This document shows positions 21,649-34,600 of a stretch of DNA of 64,000 nt, piece after piece. This stretch comes from Saururus chinensis (lineage: Eukaryota > Streptophyta > Magnoliopsida > Piperales > Saururaceae): contig CP141148.1 of NCBI GenBank assembly GCA_035235625.1, positions 24,987,057 through 25,051,056 of the forward strand, read 5' to 3'. A model generated the notes under the pieces. That model was not told where the DNA came from. It was given only the letters and a program-made list of their open reading frames with translations, and searched no databases. The number at the start of each line of letters is the position of its first letter. The first letter of the stretch is position 1. The translations under genes and the position numbers were made by a program.

Positions 21649-23257
21649 CAGGGCCGGCTTGAGACAATTGGAGGCCTAAGGCGAGATTTTAAAATTGTTA
21701 TTTCTTATGTTTAATATAATATTAATGTGTTAATTTAATAACTGTATTTAAAATATTTTCTTTTTGCTTTTTAAGCTACAAAATTATTAATGAAGTTATA
21801 TATTCAAGATTTGCGAATATGATAAATCTAGTAAGCTTAGTGTGTTGTAACCCTGAGACCATTAGATCATGGCCAAGGGCTTGTTCCCTACATAATTAAT
21901 GGCCCCCTGGTCATTAGTTCATGCACTGAGGCTTATCCAATACACAAGTAGCCCCCTTCCCCATCAGATCATAGTTATGGTTACAATGCCCTAGTGCACC
22001 TGGAACTACAATGCAGGCCTAGCATCCTCTTGCTAATATTTTCTTTTAAAGAGACAACATTTGAAGAAAACAATTAGTATAAGCCCAACCTGAGAATCAT
22101 GTGCCAACAGATCGAGATCTAACAACACAAGGTGGCAAGAAACCAATCTACCCCTTGAGTAATGTTCACTACTGGATGGAAATCCGATGACCAATGATGT
22201 TTAGGCCCATGTTGACCTGCCTGAGCTTGGTCTCATAACAATGGGTCTCATATTTGAAAGAGTCATGTTAGTGTGCACCCAACGCATCTAGCAAGTCATG
22301 TATCATGCACCCTCATATCTCAATCCTGCAACGCATTAATTAGGGGGTAAGCAGGTTTAAATTACCTGCTCATCCCCTTGATTAACACGTGCGAGATCTG
22401 GCGACAAGTGTTGCACTCAATGCACATGCAATCAGATGCGTGAGGTGCACATTAACTTTTTCCTACTTAAAAAGCATCCATCAAATTATTAAAGTATTTG
22501 TAAACAAAACAAAAACCTTCAAGATATAAATTATGCCAAGAAATAAAAATAATATAACATAAAATTTAAATTATGAAAGAAAAATAATATGAATTCAAAT
22601 TTTAAATATTTAAGAAGAGCAAAATATGACCTCCATGGAAGCGTTTTTAATGATCCGCTCTAACAAAGAGCCTAGTGTAAGGAATGCTAACCTGTGATAG
22701 CTTGAACACCATCAATTTTAAATATCAAGGGCTCCCATGCATTCCTTACACTGGGCTCATTATCAGAGCGGAGTAGAAAATAAAAACTCAACCGACCTCC
22801 ATAAGTGAGAGAGATGAGAGTGACATCTTGATTATTAAAAATTGAAGAAACGTGAGAGAGTTGTGTGGGACGAGATTGGCTTAAACATTTAGTATGTAGT
22901 GCCAAAAAGAGTTTATTTTAATCTAAAGGTATGATATATAGAATGTGGAAAAGGAAACTATATTTAATAGGTATCATTGGGCGTTGGGTATGGCATATCT
23001 TAAGTTAAAACAAAGCAACCTGCAGTGACTTTTTCCTTATCCCGTGATTTATTTTTCAGGTTTTGGAAAAGCTATACTTGAAAGTTTAAGACATAATTAA
23101 TATGAACCCATGTTCTCTACCATTTAAACTATTTTTTATATGATCCCATGTTCTCCTACATGACCTTGGTTATAAAGGTTGAAAAGAATATAGAGTCTCA
23201 TCTTCTGATGGGGCCTTAGGCAGCTAACTAAGTTGCTTAAGTCTCCAACTAGCCCTA
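21649..23257. mobile_element. Non-autonomous hAT-type element
   Basis: The left end CAGGGCCGGCTTGAGAC and the right end GTCTCCAACTAGCCCTA are inverted matches. Both are flanked by the identical 8-bp duplication CATAGAAG (21641-21648 and 23258-23265). CAGGG termini with 8-bp target duplications define the hAT superfamily. The next inner text (GGAGGCCTAAGGCGA against TGGGGCCTTAGGCAG) also matches in inversion. No hAT transposase is visible in the 1.6 kb, so it would depend on another element. Its exact duplication suggests it is younger than its neighbours. Confidence 0.85.
22668..22760. repeat. Short palindromic insertion inside the hAT element
   Basis: GAGCCTAGTGTAAGGAATGC and GCATTCCTTACACTGGGCTC face each other across about 50 bases, forming a small palindrome. 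A related string including TAAATATCAAGGG is found in the reverse sense at 54.3-54.4 kb, so this is probably a small dispersed MITE. Confidence 0.5.
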
Positions 23258-23295
23258 CATAGAAGGCAATAAAGCACTCAAGGGGTTTGCCTTAT

Positions 23296-24650
23296 GTAAC
23301 GCCCAAGATTTTTCATCATATTTTCTTAAAATTCATAAAAAAATTTGTAATATAATGACTGTAAATTGGGGGAAAATGACGAAATACAAAATCTGTAAAA
23401 ATAGTTTACAATTTGAAACATCACACATCGATTTTTCCATCCAAAATGTTTTTCCTTATTCGATCAAACATCGTACAACTAAACCAAATATCCTCAGGCA
23501 CTACTCGAAAAAAAATGTACAAATAAATTATCATAATCATAGATTTTAAATACAAATCTATCCCAGGCATTCCTGAGTAAAGTCCCATAAACAGTCTACT
23601 ATTTGATCCAAACTAAAAGTCCAATATACATAAACACCTTAATTCTCATCTCACTCAATATATCCAATTGTGGCACAAATGATACTCGTAGTGAGTCAAA
23701 TATACCAAAGTTAAAGGGGAAACAATCCATTGTAGAAACGAGCATCCATCTTTAAGAGCTCTCCATCACAAACCTACAAAAGCCTCCCAAACAACGGGGC
23801 TAAAAAATAGGGTAATGAATATTTTCATACTCAGTAGGAAAATACCAAGTAGGGGAGTTCTAAAGAGTGAACTAAATAAGTCTATAAATAGATATATTCA
23901 TGCAACTCAAACATGAAACAGAAAGACATAATAATTATGCATATAATCACGCATAACACACCATCAAACTAAACTTACACAAACACCCTTATTTAGGGTC
24001 TTACAAACTTACTCGTACTATCGTACGCTTACTCATATAACTTACACATACTCGAAAGACCTTACTCGTACATGCTTACTCGTATGACCTTACTCATAAA
24101 CATACGCTTACAGTCTTGCTGAAAATCATACTCTTAAAGTTGTGCTCAGAATCATACTCTTACAGTCTTACTCAGAAACTTATGCTTACTCAAAAACATA
24201 CGTACTCACTCATACCATGGTACATATACTATCGACCACTGAAGCTCATTACTATTAATAAGCTATAGTGTTGAAATGGAAAAGAATGTCATTAGGGCAT
24301 CACCTTAACCTCCCGGGAGTGACTAGACACCATGGACTTTTTCGAAGGCAAGACACACCAATGCTCATGGGGCACATGATTAAATGGGTAAGAGCAGTTC
24401 CATGATACTACTTACCTGAGCGCACACCCACACATAAGGGGTCATACAATTGCCCACACTCAATGGGTCTTATAGTGCCAGTGACACTCTTGGGCAGAAA
24501 TCATACAACGCCACTCTTGGGCAGAATTATACAGTGTCATTCTTAGGCAAGAATCATACAAAGTTCTCAATAGAGCATCAAACGCTTGGGCTCATAGGGG
24601 AGAAGTTGACATGCAACAGCTTCACTCATGGGGGAGAAGGTGACATGTAA
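23296..24650. repeat. Gypsy-type LTR-like repeat, copy 1
   Basis: It begins TGTAACGCCCAAGATTTTTC, a common start of plant Ty3/Gypsy LTRs. It is rich in short CTTACTCGTA/CTTACAC strings and contains a 24.2-24.5 kb section (GCATCACCTTAACC, ACCATGGACTTTTT, GCTCATGGGGCACA) repeated almost word for word at 60.7-60.9 kb. No coding region is attached. It is a fossil LTR or part of one; the right end is not defined. Confidence 0.55.
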
Positions 24651-26439
24651 AACGAGGAGATGGAATTCGTTACTGAGTGGGTTTTTGATGGTTTTGATTC
24701 CTCGTCTTGACATGATATCCATGCAAATGGGCAAATACATGAGGCTCCCCGCATAGCCGCTTTTAAGTGGATTTCGTCATTTCGAACGACGACATCACGG
24801 TTACAATGATTTCGCTGAAATGATGAAATCACTTAATTTTTTTTAAATAGATTTCGTCCTTTCAAAGGACGAAATCAACTTAAACATGATTTTGTCCTTC
24901 TAAATGATAAAATCATATAATTTTTTTTAAAAAAAATCACGCAGGTGCTAGCGGTTTGGCTGGTGCCTACGTGGCAAAAAGCAATACCAATTTGAGAAAT
25001 ATTTCTCAAAGTGGGTTAATTTTGTAATTTTTTTAAAAATTATTATTTAAATAATTTTCCTAATTAAAAAATACAAAAATAGATAGAGACTTCCAAATTT
25101 GCAAAATAAGACTTGTGCACATGTGACATGGCCACACGGGTGCCGAAATGCCCTTTGGTCACATTAAACCCCCCTTGTACCCTGCCCCCTCACCCGGGCG
25201 ATCCTCCTCTCCCTGACTCCATCTCTGCCTCCGCCCTCATAGTCCCTTATATTTGCCACCAATTGTGAAGGTCGTCACAGAGTTATATTCTTATCCCTTT
25301 TTGATAAAAAAAAATTGATATCGATGAAAAGGCTTAAAAAGGGCGTTCATTCCTTTAATTACCCGCGCTAATTAAGTACCAACGGCCGCTCCCGTTTTCT
25401 TTACTCCCCGCCCCTTCTTCCTTCACTCACCCTATGCTCGAACTGGACGTGAAGGTCTTCCCTCATCCGGCTCTCGGCAGGGGAATCTCCACTCGAGAGG
25501 CCACTCTTTGCAATCGGGTGAAAATTTACTCGGACTCGGGCTGTTACCATCAGCACCAAGCAAAGAAGCCTTATCCCACAGGGAGACTGCGAGCTAATTT
25601 GGCACGAAAGCAGCCCTCTTTTGGTGAAGGAAGCTCCCTGGAAGACTGCTCACCCTGCTTCTACTCCTCCTCATAGCCAACGCTACATCGACCTCCTCCG
25701 CCGGCAGGTCGTCTCCCTTAGTGCCTCTCTGCCGCAAATCACTCCATCCACGGTCTTAGTTCGAGGTCGTCTGTCAGGTCATCCGCAACTGGGCCTCCCA
25801 TCCATTCCGAGGTCGACTGGCTGACCTCCACTCTGAGATCGATCTTACCCATCAGGTACTCCGTGACCAGGCGCCGCGCCCCATCCAGTCCGAGGTTGAG
25901 TGGCAGTCCATACGAAGGTTAGTGATTCTGCAAAGGAGAAGCTTGAAAATATAAAAAATGAGCTGTATAGTGTTTGAAGCATTAATCAATTTCTACTCTT
26001 AATTTGTTTTCCTTTTGCACTACTTCAACTGTTCTCTTTCTATTATTTCAGGTATGAGATGAGGTTCAACTTGAAAATTGGTCTTGCTTCACATACAAGG
26101 ATCTCTGTTTCTACAGTGATCATGGAAGTTACTTCATGGTGTTGGGCACTGACATTGGAGTAATTCAGTTTCGTTTCTTAAATCTGGATCTCTTGAAATT
26201 AACAGTTGTTTCTTCCTAACCACGTAAGCATTGAGAAATGGAACTAACAAATTCAATTGTAGATCTGCATGTTTTGGAATAAGTACCCTTTTTAATTACA
26301 ATGATCGCTAAAGGTTACCATTTTATAAGTTTTCTCATTTCCTAATGTTGCAGGAGGATGGGTTGCTTCATACTGCTTGTTGAACCCCAAACTATGGTTT
26401 TATACCTTATGATATGATGATAAATGTCTCTGGCTACAG
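24651..26439. other. Unassigned DNA with palindromes and a coding-like patch
   Basis: Around 24.77-24.92 kb there are repeated words ATTTCGTCCTTT and AAAGGACGAAATC that pair into short palindromes (for example 24848-24872). From 25.38 to 25.93 kb the composition turns G/C-rich and frames such as HSQRYIDLLRRQVVSLSASL appear, but no family is recognised and no single frame runs through. The stretch 25.95-26.43 kb looks intron-like and lacks the kinase exons that should precede the next gene fragment. Confidence 0.4.
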
Positions 26440-27440
26440 CGAATAATGGCCCTGAAATTCTGGAAAATGAGTGGTTTCGAAAAGGATATAAACCACCAAA
26501 ATTTCAAGAGGAAGAAGATGCGAGTCTTGATGATGTTGATGCAATTTTCAGCGACTGTCAGGTAACAACGTAGCTTCTGATTCTGTTCTTAAGTGGAGTG
26601 GAAGTGCTGTTACTTCCATTATCTCTCTTATAATTGCAGCATATAAATCTTTACTACATTTCTTGTAATAGGAACACCATGTAACAGAGAAGAGAGAGAA
26701 GCCTGAGTCTATGAATGCATTTGAGTTTATTTCCAGGTCCTAGGGTTTGAATCTTGCAAATTTGTTCGAGAAGCAAATGGTATACTGTTTTCTCTTGCTA
26801 AGCTATATTTCTAATATTTAGATTACATATGGCATTAAAGCAAAATTGTTCGAGAATCTGTCAGTATATTTCATTTTTTTCAAGGTAGGATTTGGAATTA
26901 CTGAAAACAATGGTGTCTAAAACGTTTTTATCTATTTATTTCAGGGACTTGTGAAGGGGGAAACACATTTTACTTCTCAATGCCCTGCAAAGAAAATAGT
27001 CTCAAGTATTGAGGTAGCTGCTAACCCGCTTGGTTTCAATGTCCACAAAAGAGATTACATGGTCTTCTCCCTCTTCATAAATTCATTGCTACCTACCTTA
27101 CGGTTATATCTTTTCTTGTTGGCTTTTCATTACCCGTTTTGCTTAATTTACAGATGAAGTTGCAAAGTGACAAGACAGGAAAGAAGAGGCATCTGTCAGT
27201 TGCCACAGAGGTAACAACTTATATGCATCTTCTACTCTGCAAAAATATGAATAGATGGCATTAAATTGTGTAAAAAATAGGAAAACATATCATGTGTGGA
27301 AAAATTATGCAGGTCCCAGTTCTGACTGTTCCCTGTTTCCATCTCAGGTCTTCGAGGTAGCTCCTTGTTTGCACATGGTGAAGTTCAGAAAAACTGGAGG
27401 GGACATATTATAGTTCCATAAGGCATTTGGATGAAGTACT
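26440..27440 (+). pseudogene. CIPK (SnRK3) C-terminal regulatory half, broken
   Basis: Exons at 26440-26561, 26672-26779, 26945-27061, 27154-27210 and from 27349 encode the end of a CBL-interacting protein kinase. In order they read PEILENEWFRKGYKPP (end of the kinase domain), DASLDDVDAIFSDC, ESMNAFEFISRS (the NAF motif that binds CBL calcium sensors), GLNLANLFEKQM, and VFEVAPCLHMVKFRKTGGD (PPI region). CIPKs phosphorylate ion transporters downstream of calcium. Here the ATP-binding and catalytic kinase exons are missing upstream. A TAG replaces the Gln expected after FISRS, and a TAG replaces the Glu expected in DTLEFHK. All splice sites are still recognisable. The text is nearest to the CIPK3/9/23/26 group, but the exact member cannot be set by eye. 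Confidence 0.85.
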
Positions 27441-30332
27441 ACCTCCTATTACCCACCGCAACTTACATTGATCTGTTGACTAAACTGAAATATGTTGTTA
27501 AATGGAATCTGTAACCTCATAATGCTTTGCCAAAAGTTCCAACTACTACTGCAACTCTGGTCTTTTTAAAGGATCCCAAATTGAAGCATGATTCATATAG
27601 GACGATTAACCTCAGGAAAATATAAGCCAACGAGGTTTGGATCATGTACAAAGATTTCTTCAAATGGCACCCAAAGCAAAGAAGACATGTAGCAAACAAA
27701 GACAGATCTCGATATTGAATTTACTTCATATGAAACCTTACTACTATGATAAACATAGGTCGAAGACCTCAATCAGAGATACATTTCATGAATGCCTTCA
27801 TTGTTGAATAATATGCTGGGAGTTTCCAAAAGGCTACTAGCCCACAATGTTAAAGGAATTGCTTGGATTCAATGGTATGAGAATAATAAATCACCACACA
27901 GGGTACTTATGAAAAGAACTCAACTGCGAAAAGGACTATAATCTAATTTTTCTCTAAATGCAACAAAATAGAGGTGAACAGATAGCAATAATTATAACCC
28001 AAACATATTGGTCATTTTTAGCTATTGCTGGTCATTTGTATGTTGTCATTCAAATGTGAGAAAGGAAAGAAGTATTAGTTTTTTATTTTCTTTTTGTGGC
28101 AAAAGAGGTATCAGTTCCCAACAAGATGAATACTACCTGCTTATCTTCAATAGGAAAGCATTCCAGTCAGCGTTGGATGACATGATTACCATTGTTGTCA
28201 GTAATCTACTCAGGAAAGCCCCGGTTCAAGGGCCACTGCAAGTAATAAAATTTGTTGATGTGTTTTGATAGTTTGAATCAGTCTCTATTATTCCATTGGC
28301 TTTGCATGGTTAAAGTATCCACACATGATTCTTTACTTAGTCATACATTGAGGAATTCCTCCATTCCTGAGCATGACTATATATGGCAGTATGTATTCTT
28401 TATCCTTTATATTTTGGTATTTTGGACTGACATGTAAGAATTATAGAGATAGTTGACATGTGAGTAATGCTGCTTGCAGAGGTGGTTTTGAGGTTCTTAG
28501 AAATAGAGAATCATGTCTTGAATTTTTTGATGGCTTTCAAGCACACTTGTCAACAATTACATTGCATATGGTTCTATAAGTGGTGAAAAAGTTCCATTTT
28601 AAGTAGAAGTGGTGAAAAAGTTCCCTTTTAAGTAGAGCTGGAAGAGGTCTCTCGTATGAGCTTATGGCAGAATGCAATTTCAAGAGAAAGGAACCATAGA
28701 AGACAACATAAAAGTCCCCTCTCTCAGCGGATTTCTAATGAATGTGCACCTTTGGAAGAATTCTCCCTACGACTGGTGTGCTTCGGGCAATCCTCCTCTC
28801 CCCAATCCCCTCTCTCCAGCTCCCTTGTCCTCCTACAGGTTCTCATCGTCCCCTCATCATGCAGCTTTCCATTGATTGTGCACCGTTGTTGCAACTCTCA
28901 TCCCAATGTCCGTATGAATCTTGCGCCTCATCATCTACCTGTTAGATATGGCTCCGCAAGATCCCTAATTTATTTGTGTTACAAAATATTTAGGTTTTGT
29001 GTTAGGGTGGTATATTTTGAATTTTTTGCTTCTTAGATGCAAAGTTCTAGGGGTTTTAGAATGTTTTGCATTTCATGTTCCCAAAAGATTTGATAAGATT
29101 GCACGTTATAATTTGCATGTGAAGTTCAATGTTTTGAATGTTTGTTGGGTGCCTGTTAGGAGTTTAGCCTTAATTGTATTAAGATATATTATGAATGTTT
29201 AGCTTTCTCAGGATATTCTTCAAAGATGCATATGTTTGTACTAACTAAAAAAATATAAAAAAGTACAAGTTAGAAGCTTTATGCCCCTAAAATAGAAAAA
29301 ATGTACATTAATACTTTATGAGTGCATCCGCCTCTAGATGTGGTCCTTAAATTCTGTTGACGCTTGTTATATATAGAATTTACATTCTCTCAAAATTACA
29401 TAAGTGGTCCACTTAACGATTGGAAAAAAATATTATAGAATATACTATTACAATTTAATCCTTAGCCCACGATATTAATAAAGCCCTTAAATAATAATTA
29501 AAATATACCCACATGCATTACAATTATATATAAAAAAAATTTATAAAAAAAATTAAATTCTTTTGACCTGGAAATGGGTCTAACGGGTCAACTGACCCAT
29601 TTTGTGTGTGTGTCAGCGAGGACTCACGCGGGCAGGTCTGAGACGATCCGCCTGCGCGGGTTGTCTTTGACCTCTCGCCTTAGATCGAGCCAGGCGATAA
29701 GTCACCATCCGCCGTCGTCCAGTGAAGCCCGCTGGCGTCTGAGAGACTGGAAAACATGTCGCCCGACGGTCGCGATCACAGATCCTGTGTTATTTCCAGT
29801 GGAAGGTGGCTTGCAGGGGCGTTTCAGAAAATGCACAGTACGAGGATAAATTTCGGCAACTGTGCGCGATGCCCACCAGCAACCAAGCTAGGAAGCCAAA
29901 AATCGTTCCGTCCAACGGCGGAAGTTAGAGATCCGGCCCTAATTTCAGATGACATCATCCAGCGGCAGGCATTTCACCCCATAACAGCGGAAAAAATGAA
30001 GTTTTTTAACGACTGATTCAAACTTCCCGGAGTCTTTTCACAGCGGCGGCGCTGGCCAGATCCAAGTCGTGATGAGATGACGGCCCTGGTTGGTGCTTGA
30101 CGGATCATGTGCTGACGACCAGTGAGATAACGGCCCTGGCCGTAGGACAATTTACCTGTGTAGAAAAACAAATTTATAGCCCGATTGCACTGCTCAAGCC
30201 AGCCGTCCGGCGACCATCGATGAATTTTGACGATGCCAGCCGTAACCTGCCACCCGCCGGCGGCGGGATCTACTCTAGCCAGCAGTCCAAAAACCAGGTG
30301 GTCATCACAATTACCCAAGCCTTGATACCAAT
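27441..30332. other. Unassigned DNA with one exon-like stretch
   Basis: No full gene is seen. At about 28153-28241 a stretch bounded by AG and GT reads RKAFQSALDDMITIVVSNLL, then RKAPVQGPLQ, which looks like a real exon, but I cannot name the family. From 29.59 to 30.33 kb the DNA is G/C-rich with no coherent frame. It ends at 30319-30330 in GCCTTGATACCA, the complement of a Met-tRNA-type primer site, and so probably belongs to the interior of a small retroelement on the - strand. Confidence 0.4.
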
Positions 30333-30671
30333 TGATAGTATACAATATAATAGGTTTAGGCAAACCTGTATTCAAAGCCACACAATGAATTTCTGGATTA
30401 GAACTTCAATGAGAATAATCTCACTTAAGGTACCATATTAGGATAGTTAATGATGTTTTTATAACTAAACCAATACACCATTCTTCAGAACCCTAAAATC
30501 CTAACCCTCCTTCCAAAGGTTAGCCAACGGTCAAGATTTGCTGCTTAAAAACCACAGTTTAATGGGTATTCTAACTCAAACCTATTACCCACACAATTTT
30601 AAAAGCCCAAAACCAATGTCAATTGAGAGAGTTGGGTCATCTTATATTTTAATGCAAAAACAAACCCAACA
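30333..30671 (-). repeat. Small LTR next to a Met-tRNA-type primer site
   Basis: On the + strand it begins TGATAGTATACAATATAATA and ends AAACCCAACA, a 339-bp TG...CA unit. Two bases to its left lies GCCTTGATACCA, which on the - strand reads TGGTATCAAGGC, close to the usual TGGTATCAGAGC primer site of Copia-type elements. No second LTR was recognised. It is a fossil and its right end cuts the UGT copy. Confidence 0.45.
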
Positions 30672-31165
30672 GGAACTCCATCCTAGAGGCCATTTGGGTC
30701 GTGATGCGGTTGAGGGAGTGGGCACTGCATGAGGAGCATAGGCTAACCGGGTGTTGATGGTGGAGGAGTCGAGGCTGGCCATACTGATTGAAGAGAATGA
30801 GAAGGGATTTGTGACGGCGGAGGAGGTGGAGAGGTGCGTGAGGAAATTGATGTAGTCGGAGGAACAGAAGAGGCTGAGGGATAGCACTATCCGAGTTGGT
30901 TCAGTCCTGGAGAAGGAATGGTAGTTGACTCGCATGTTCATCATCTACCACTAAAATCATCATTCAATGTAATTTTGCATCACCGAATATCTTTTGGCAT
31001 TGCTTTAAAAAAATTGCTATTGAAACTTTTTATATATATATTTTTTAAGTTCAAAGATGAAATTTGGGAATTAAGAAAGGACAGTTATTTTTCTAACCAC
31101 TAACCCTAACAAGATTGTAGGATTAGTGGACATGTCTGGGGGACTTCGGAACCTTTGGATTAAAT
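30672..31165 (+). pseudogene. Truncated copy of the UGT88-like gene with its 3' flank
   Basis: From GGAACTCCATCCTAGAGGCC onward this matches the last ~290 coding bases of the intact UGT at 43513-44970 (after the HCGW part of the PSPG box), then its 3' untranslated region (CGAATATCTTTTG). It then continues into flank that lies beyond 45.7 kb in the intact copy (TATTTTTCTAACCACT). It carries an in-frame TAG inside EELME-type text and several small indels. All upstream coding sequence is missing, replaced by the LTR at 30333-30671. Its flank lacks the 630-bp Stowaway-like insertion found behind the intact gene. Confidence 0.85.
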
Positions 31166-31603
31166 CCCAAATTTCTCTTTCAACTACAAGAAAAAAAACT
31201 ATTAACAACGCTTTTAAATGTCACTAATAGTCATTAAAGTGATGTTAATAAGTATTAGCAACGCTTAATAAATGTTACTAAATACGTCGACAAAACTCCA
31301 GTCATTAATGCTAATTAGCGACATATATAAAAAAGCGACGCTAATAATACACTATTACATATGCTTATCTTTAAGTTTCTAATATCAATTTTTATCGACA
31401 CTTTAAAATGCAACACAAACGGTAATTATTAATGATGCTTATTTGCATGAGTCGTTAATAATTAATTATTAGTGATGCTTTATAAATCATCGCTAATATT
31501 AAAATATTATAAAAAAATTTAAAAAATAATTCCCTCGGTGATAATAGTTGTCCTTTTGTGACGCATCTTAGGAAGCGTAAGTATTGCAAATAATATTATT
31601 TTT

Positions 31604-34600
31604 TTGAAAAAAATAAAATCTCTTCTCTCTTCTCTCTCTCTTCTCACTATCTCTCTCTTCTGTCTCTCTCTCCCACTCTCCTCTCACTATCTCTCTCTTC
31701 TGTCTCTCTCTCCCACTCTCCTCACTATCTCTCTCTTGTCTCTTCTCTCTCTTGTCTCTTCTCTCATCTCTCCTCTTTCTCTATCTTCACCCTCACTCTT
31801 CGCTCTTTTTTTTTATTATATATTGTATTTTCAAATCCATAAGAAATTTTAAAAAATGCATTAGTGATACTTACAAAAATGCGCCGCCTGTACCCTAGGT
31901 AGTAGCGACACATATGCATATTCATCATTACTAACTAGGGTATTAGCAACACAATTACTTATGCATCACTCATATATGTTATTTTGAATTTTTTTTATTT
32001 TTAAAATCTAAAATCTAAAATATAATACAAAATTACTAAAAACAAACTAAATTACTTTCTTCCCCCTCTACCTCTCCTCTCCTCTCTCTCATCTTCTCTC
32101 TCTCTCCTCTCTCCTCTTCCCTCTCTCCTCTCTCTCTTCGGTCTCTCTACCCTCTCTCTTTCTTGCTCTCTGTCCTCTCTCCATATCTCTCTTCTCCTTT
32201 CGTCTTCTCTCTCCTCTCCTCTCTCTCTCTTCTTTTTTCCTCTCACACACTATTCTTGCTCTATTTTCTCTCTTCCTCTTCTCTCTCCTCTTTTCTCTCT
32301 CCACTTCTTCTTTTCTCTCTACCTCTTCTCTCTCTCCCCTCACTCGTCTTTTTTTCTCTCTACCTCTTCTCTCTCTCTCTTCAGTCTTTGTCCTCACTCT
32401 TTTATTTATATTATATTTGAAAATTATTAAAAAATTTAAATAAAATATATTAGTTACTAACTAGGGTACTTAGCGTCGCAATTACTTATGCGTCGCTAAT
32501 ATATTTTATTTTAAATATTTTATTAATTTTTTTTTTAAAATATAATACATAATTTCCAAAAAACTAAATTAATTTCTTTTCCCCTCTCCCTCTCCCTCTC
32601 TTCTCTTTCTCCTCTCCCTCTCTCTCTCTTTTCTCTCCTCTCTCTATTCTTTCTCCCTCTCTTCTCTGTCTTCACTTCCTCTCTCACCCTCTCTCACTTC
32701 CCACTCTCTCTCTTCACTCTCTCCCCCCTCTCTCTTCCCTCTCTATCTTCAGCCTCTCTCTCTCTCTTCTCTCTTTCTTACTCTCTTCCCTCTCTCTCTC
32801 TTCACTCTCTCTTTACCATTTCTCTCTTTGCTCTCTATTTCTCTTTTATTATATATTTTTTAAAATAAAAAAATAAAATGTATTAGCAACGTTTACGAAA
32901 TCGCGTCACTAGTATCCTAGTACCCTAGGTAGTAGTGATGCATATGCATATGCGTCACTACTAACTAGGATACTAGCGATGAAATTTCTTATGTGTCTCT
33001 TATATGTTTTATTTTAAAATTTTATCAATTTTAAAATATAAAATATATTACAAAAATTCAAAAAAAATCTACATTTATTTCTCCCCCCTCTACCTCTCCT
33101 CTCCTCTATCTCTCTCATTTCTCTCTCCTTCTTTCTTTCTCTCTTCTCTCTCTTTCGATCTTCCCTCTCTCTCCCCTCTTCCTCTCTCTCTTCTTCTCTC
33201 TTTTATTATATATTATATTTTTAAATAAATAAAATATTTTAGCGACACTTACAAAAATGTGTCGCTAGTACCTTAGGTAGTAGTGACGCATATGCGTCGG
33301 TACTAACTAGGGTACCAGCGACACAATTACTTATTTGTTGCTAATATATTTTATTTTAATTTTTTTATTAATTTTAAAATATAAAAACATCTAAATCAAT
33401 TTGTTCCCCCTCAACCTCTCCTCTCTTCTTCTCTCTCTCCTCTCTCTCCACTCTCTCTCCTCTTTCTCTCTCCTCTCTCTTGTCTCACTCTCTCTACTTT
33501 CTCTGTACCCTCTCTCCTCTCCTCTCTCTTCACTCTCTCTCTCTCTTCACTCACTCTCTCTCTTGTCTCTATACCCCCTCTCTTACTTCACTCTCTCTTC
33601 CTCCTCTCTACCCTCTCTCCTCTTTCTTTATTTTATTCTATATTATATACAAAATTCATAATAAAATTATAATAAAATCAATGTATTAGTGAAGCTTACA
33701 AAATGTGTCGCTAGTATCCTAGTTGTGACGCATATGCATATGCATCACTACTACGTAAGGTACAAGTGACGTAATTACTTATGTATCACTAATATATTTA
33801 ATTTTAAATAATTTTAATTAATTTTAAAATATAAAATATAATTCAAAATTTCAAAAAAAATCAAAATGAACTTCCCCTCTCTACATCTCCTCTCCTCTTT
33901 CTCTCTCCTCTCTCCTCTCTCCTCTCTCTCTCTCATTCTCTCATCCTCTATTCTCTCTATATCTCTCTCCTCTCTCTCTCTCTTCTCTCTCTCTGTCTCT
34001 CTCTCTGTCTCTTCTTTTTCTACCCACTCTCTCTCTTCCCTCTTTCCCTCTCTCTCTCTCTTCCCTCTCTCTTCCTCTCTCTCTACACTCTCTCCTCTCT
34101 CTTTCCTCTCCCCTCTTTCTCTCTCCACCTTCTCTTTCCTCTATCTCTTCTCTCTCATCTCTCTCTATTGATCTTTTTCTTCTCTCTTCACTTCTCTCTC
34201 TCCCATATGAATTGAGCCCCAAAGGAGTAGTAGGGATAATGTTGGAGAATTTTATTTATTTTTTTCTTATTTTTTATTATATATAAAAATAATAAATATT
34301 AAATAAAATATATTATATTTGTAAAGTTTTTAAAAAATTAAATTTTTATTTATTAATTATTATATATTTAAATAATAAATATTAAATAAAATAAAATAAA
34401 ACTATTGGTGACACTTTTGTAAAAATGTCGCTAATAGTAACAATATTAGCGACACTTTTAGAAAAGCATTGCTAATAGTCTTAATTTTCTTTTAAAAATT
34501 ACTTTATTTTATTTTTGACACATTTTTAAAGCATCGCTAATAGTTCACTATGAGGTTTGCTTTGTTAAAGTATCGCTAGTAAAAGGTATTAGCAATGCAT

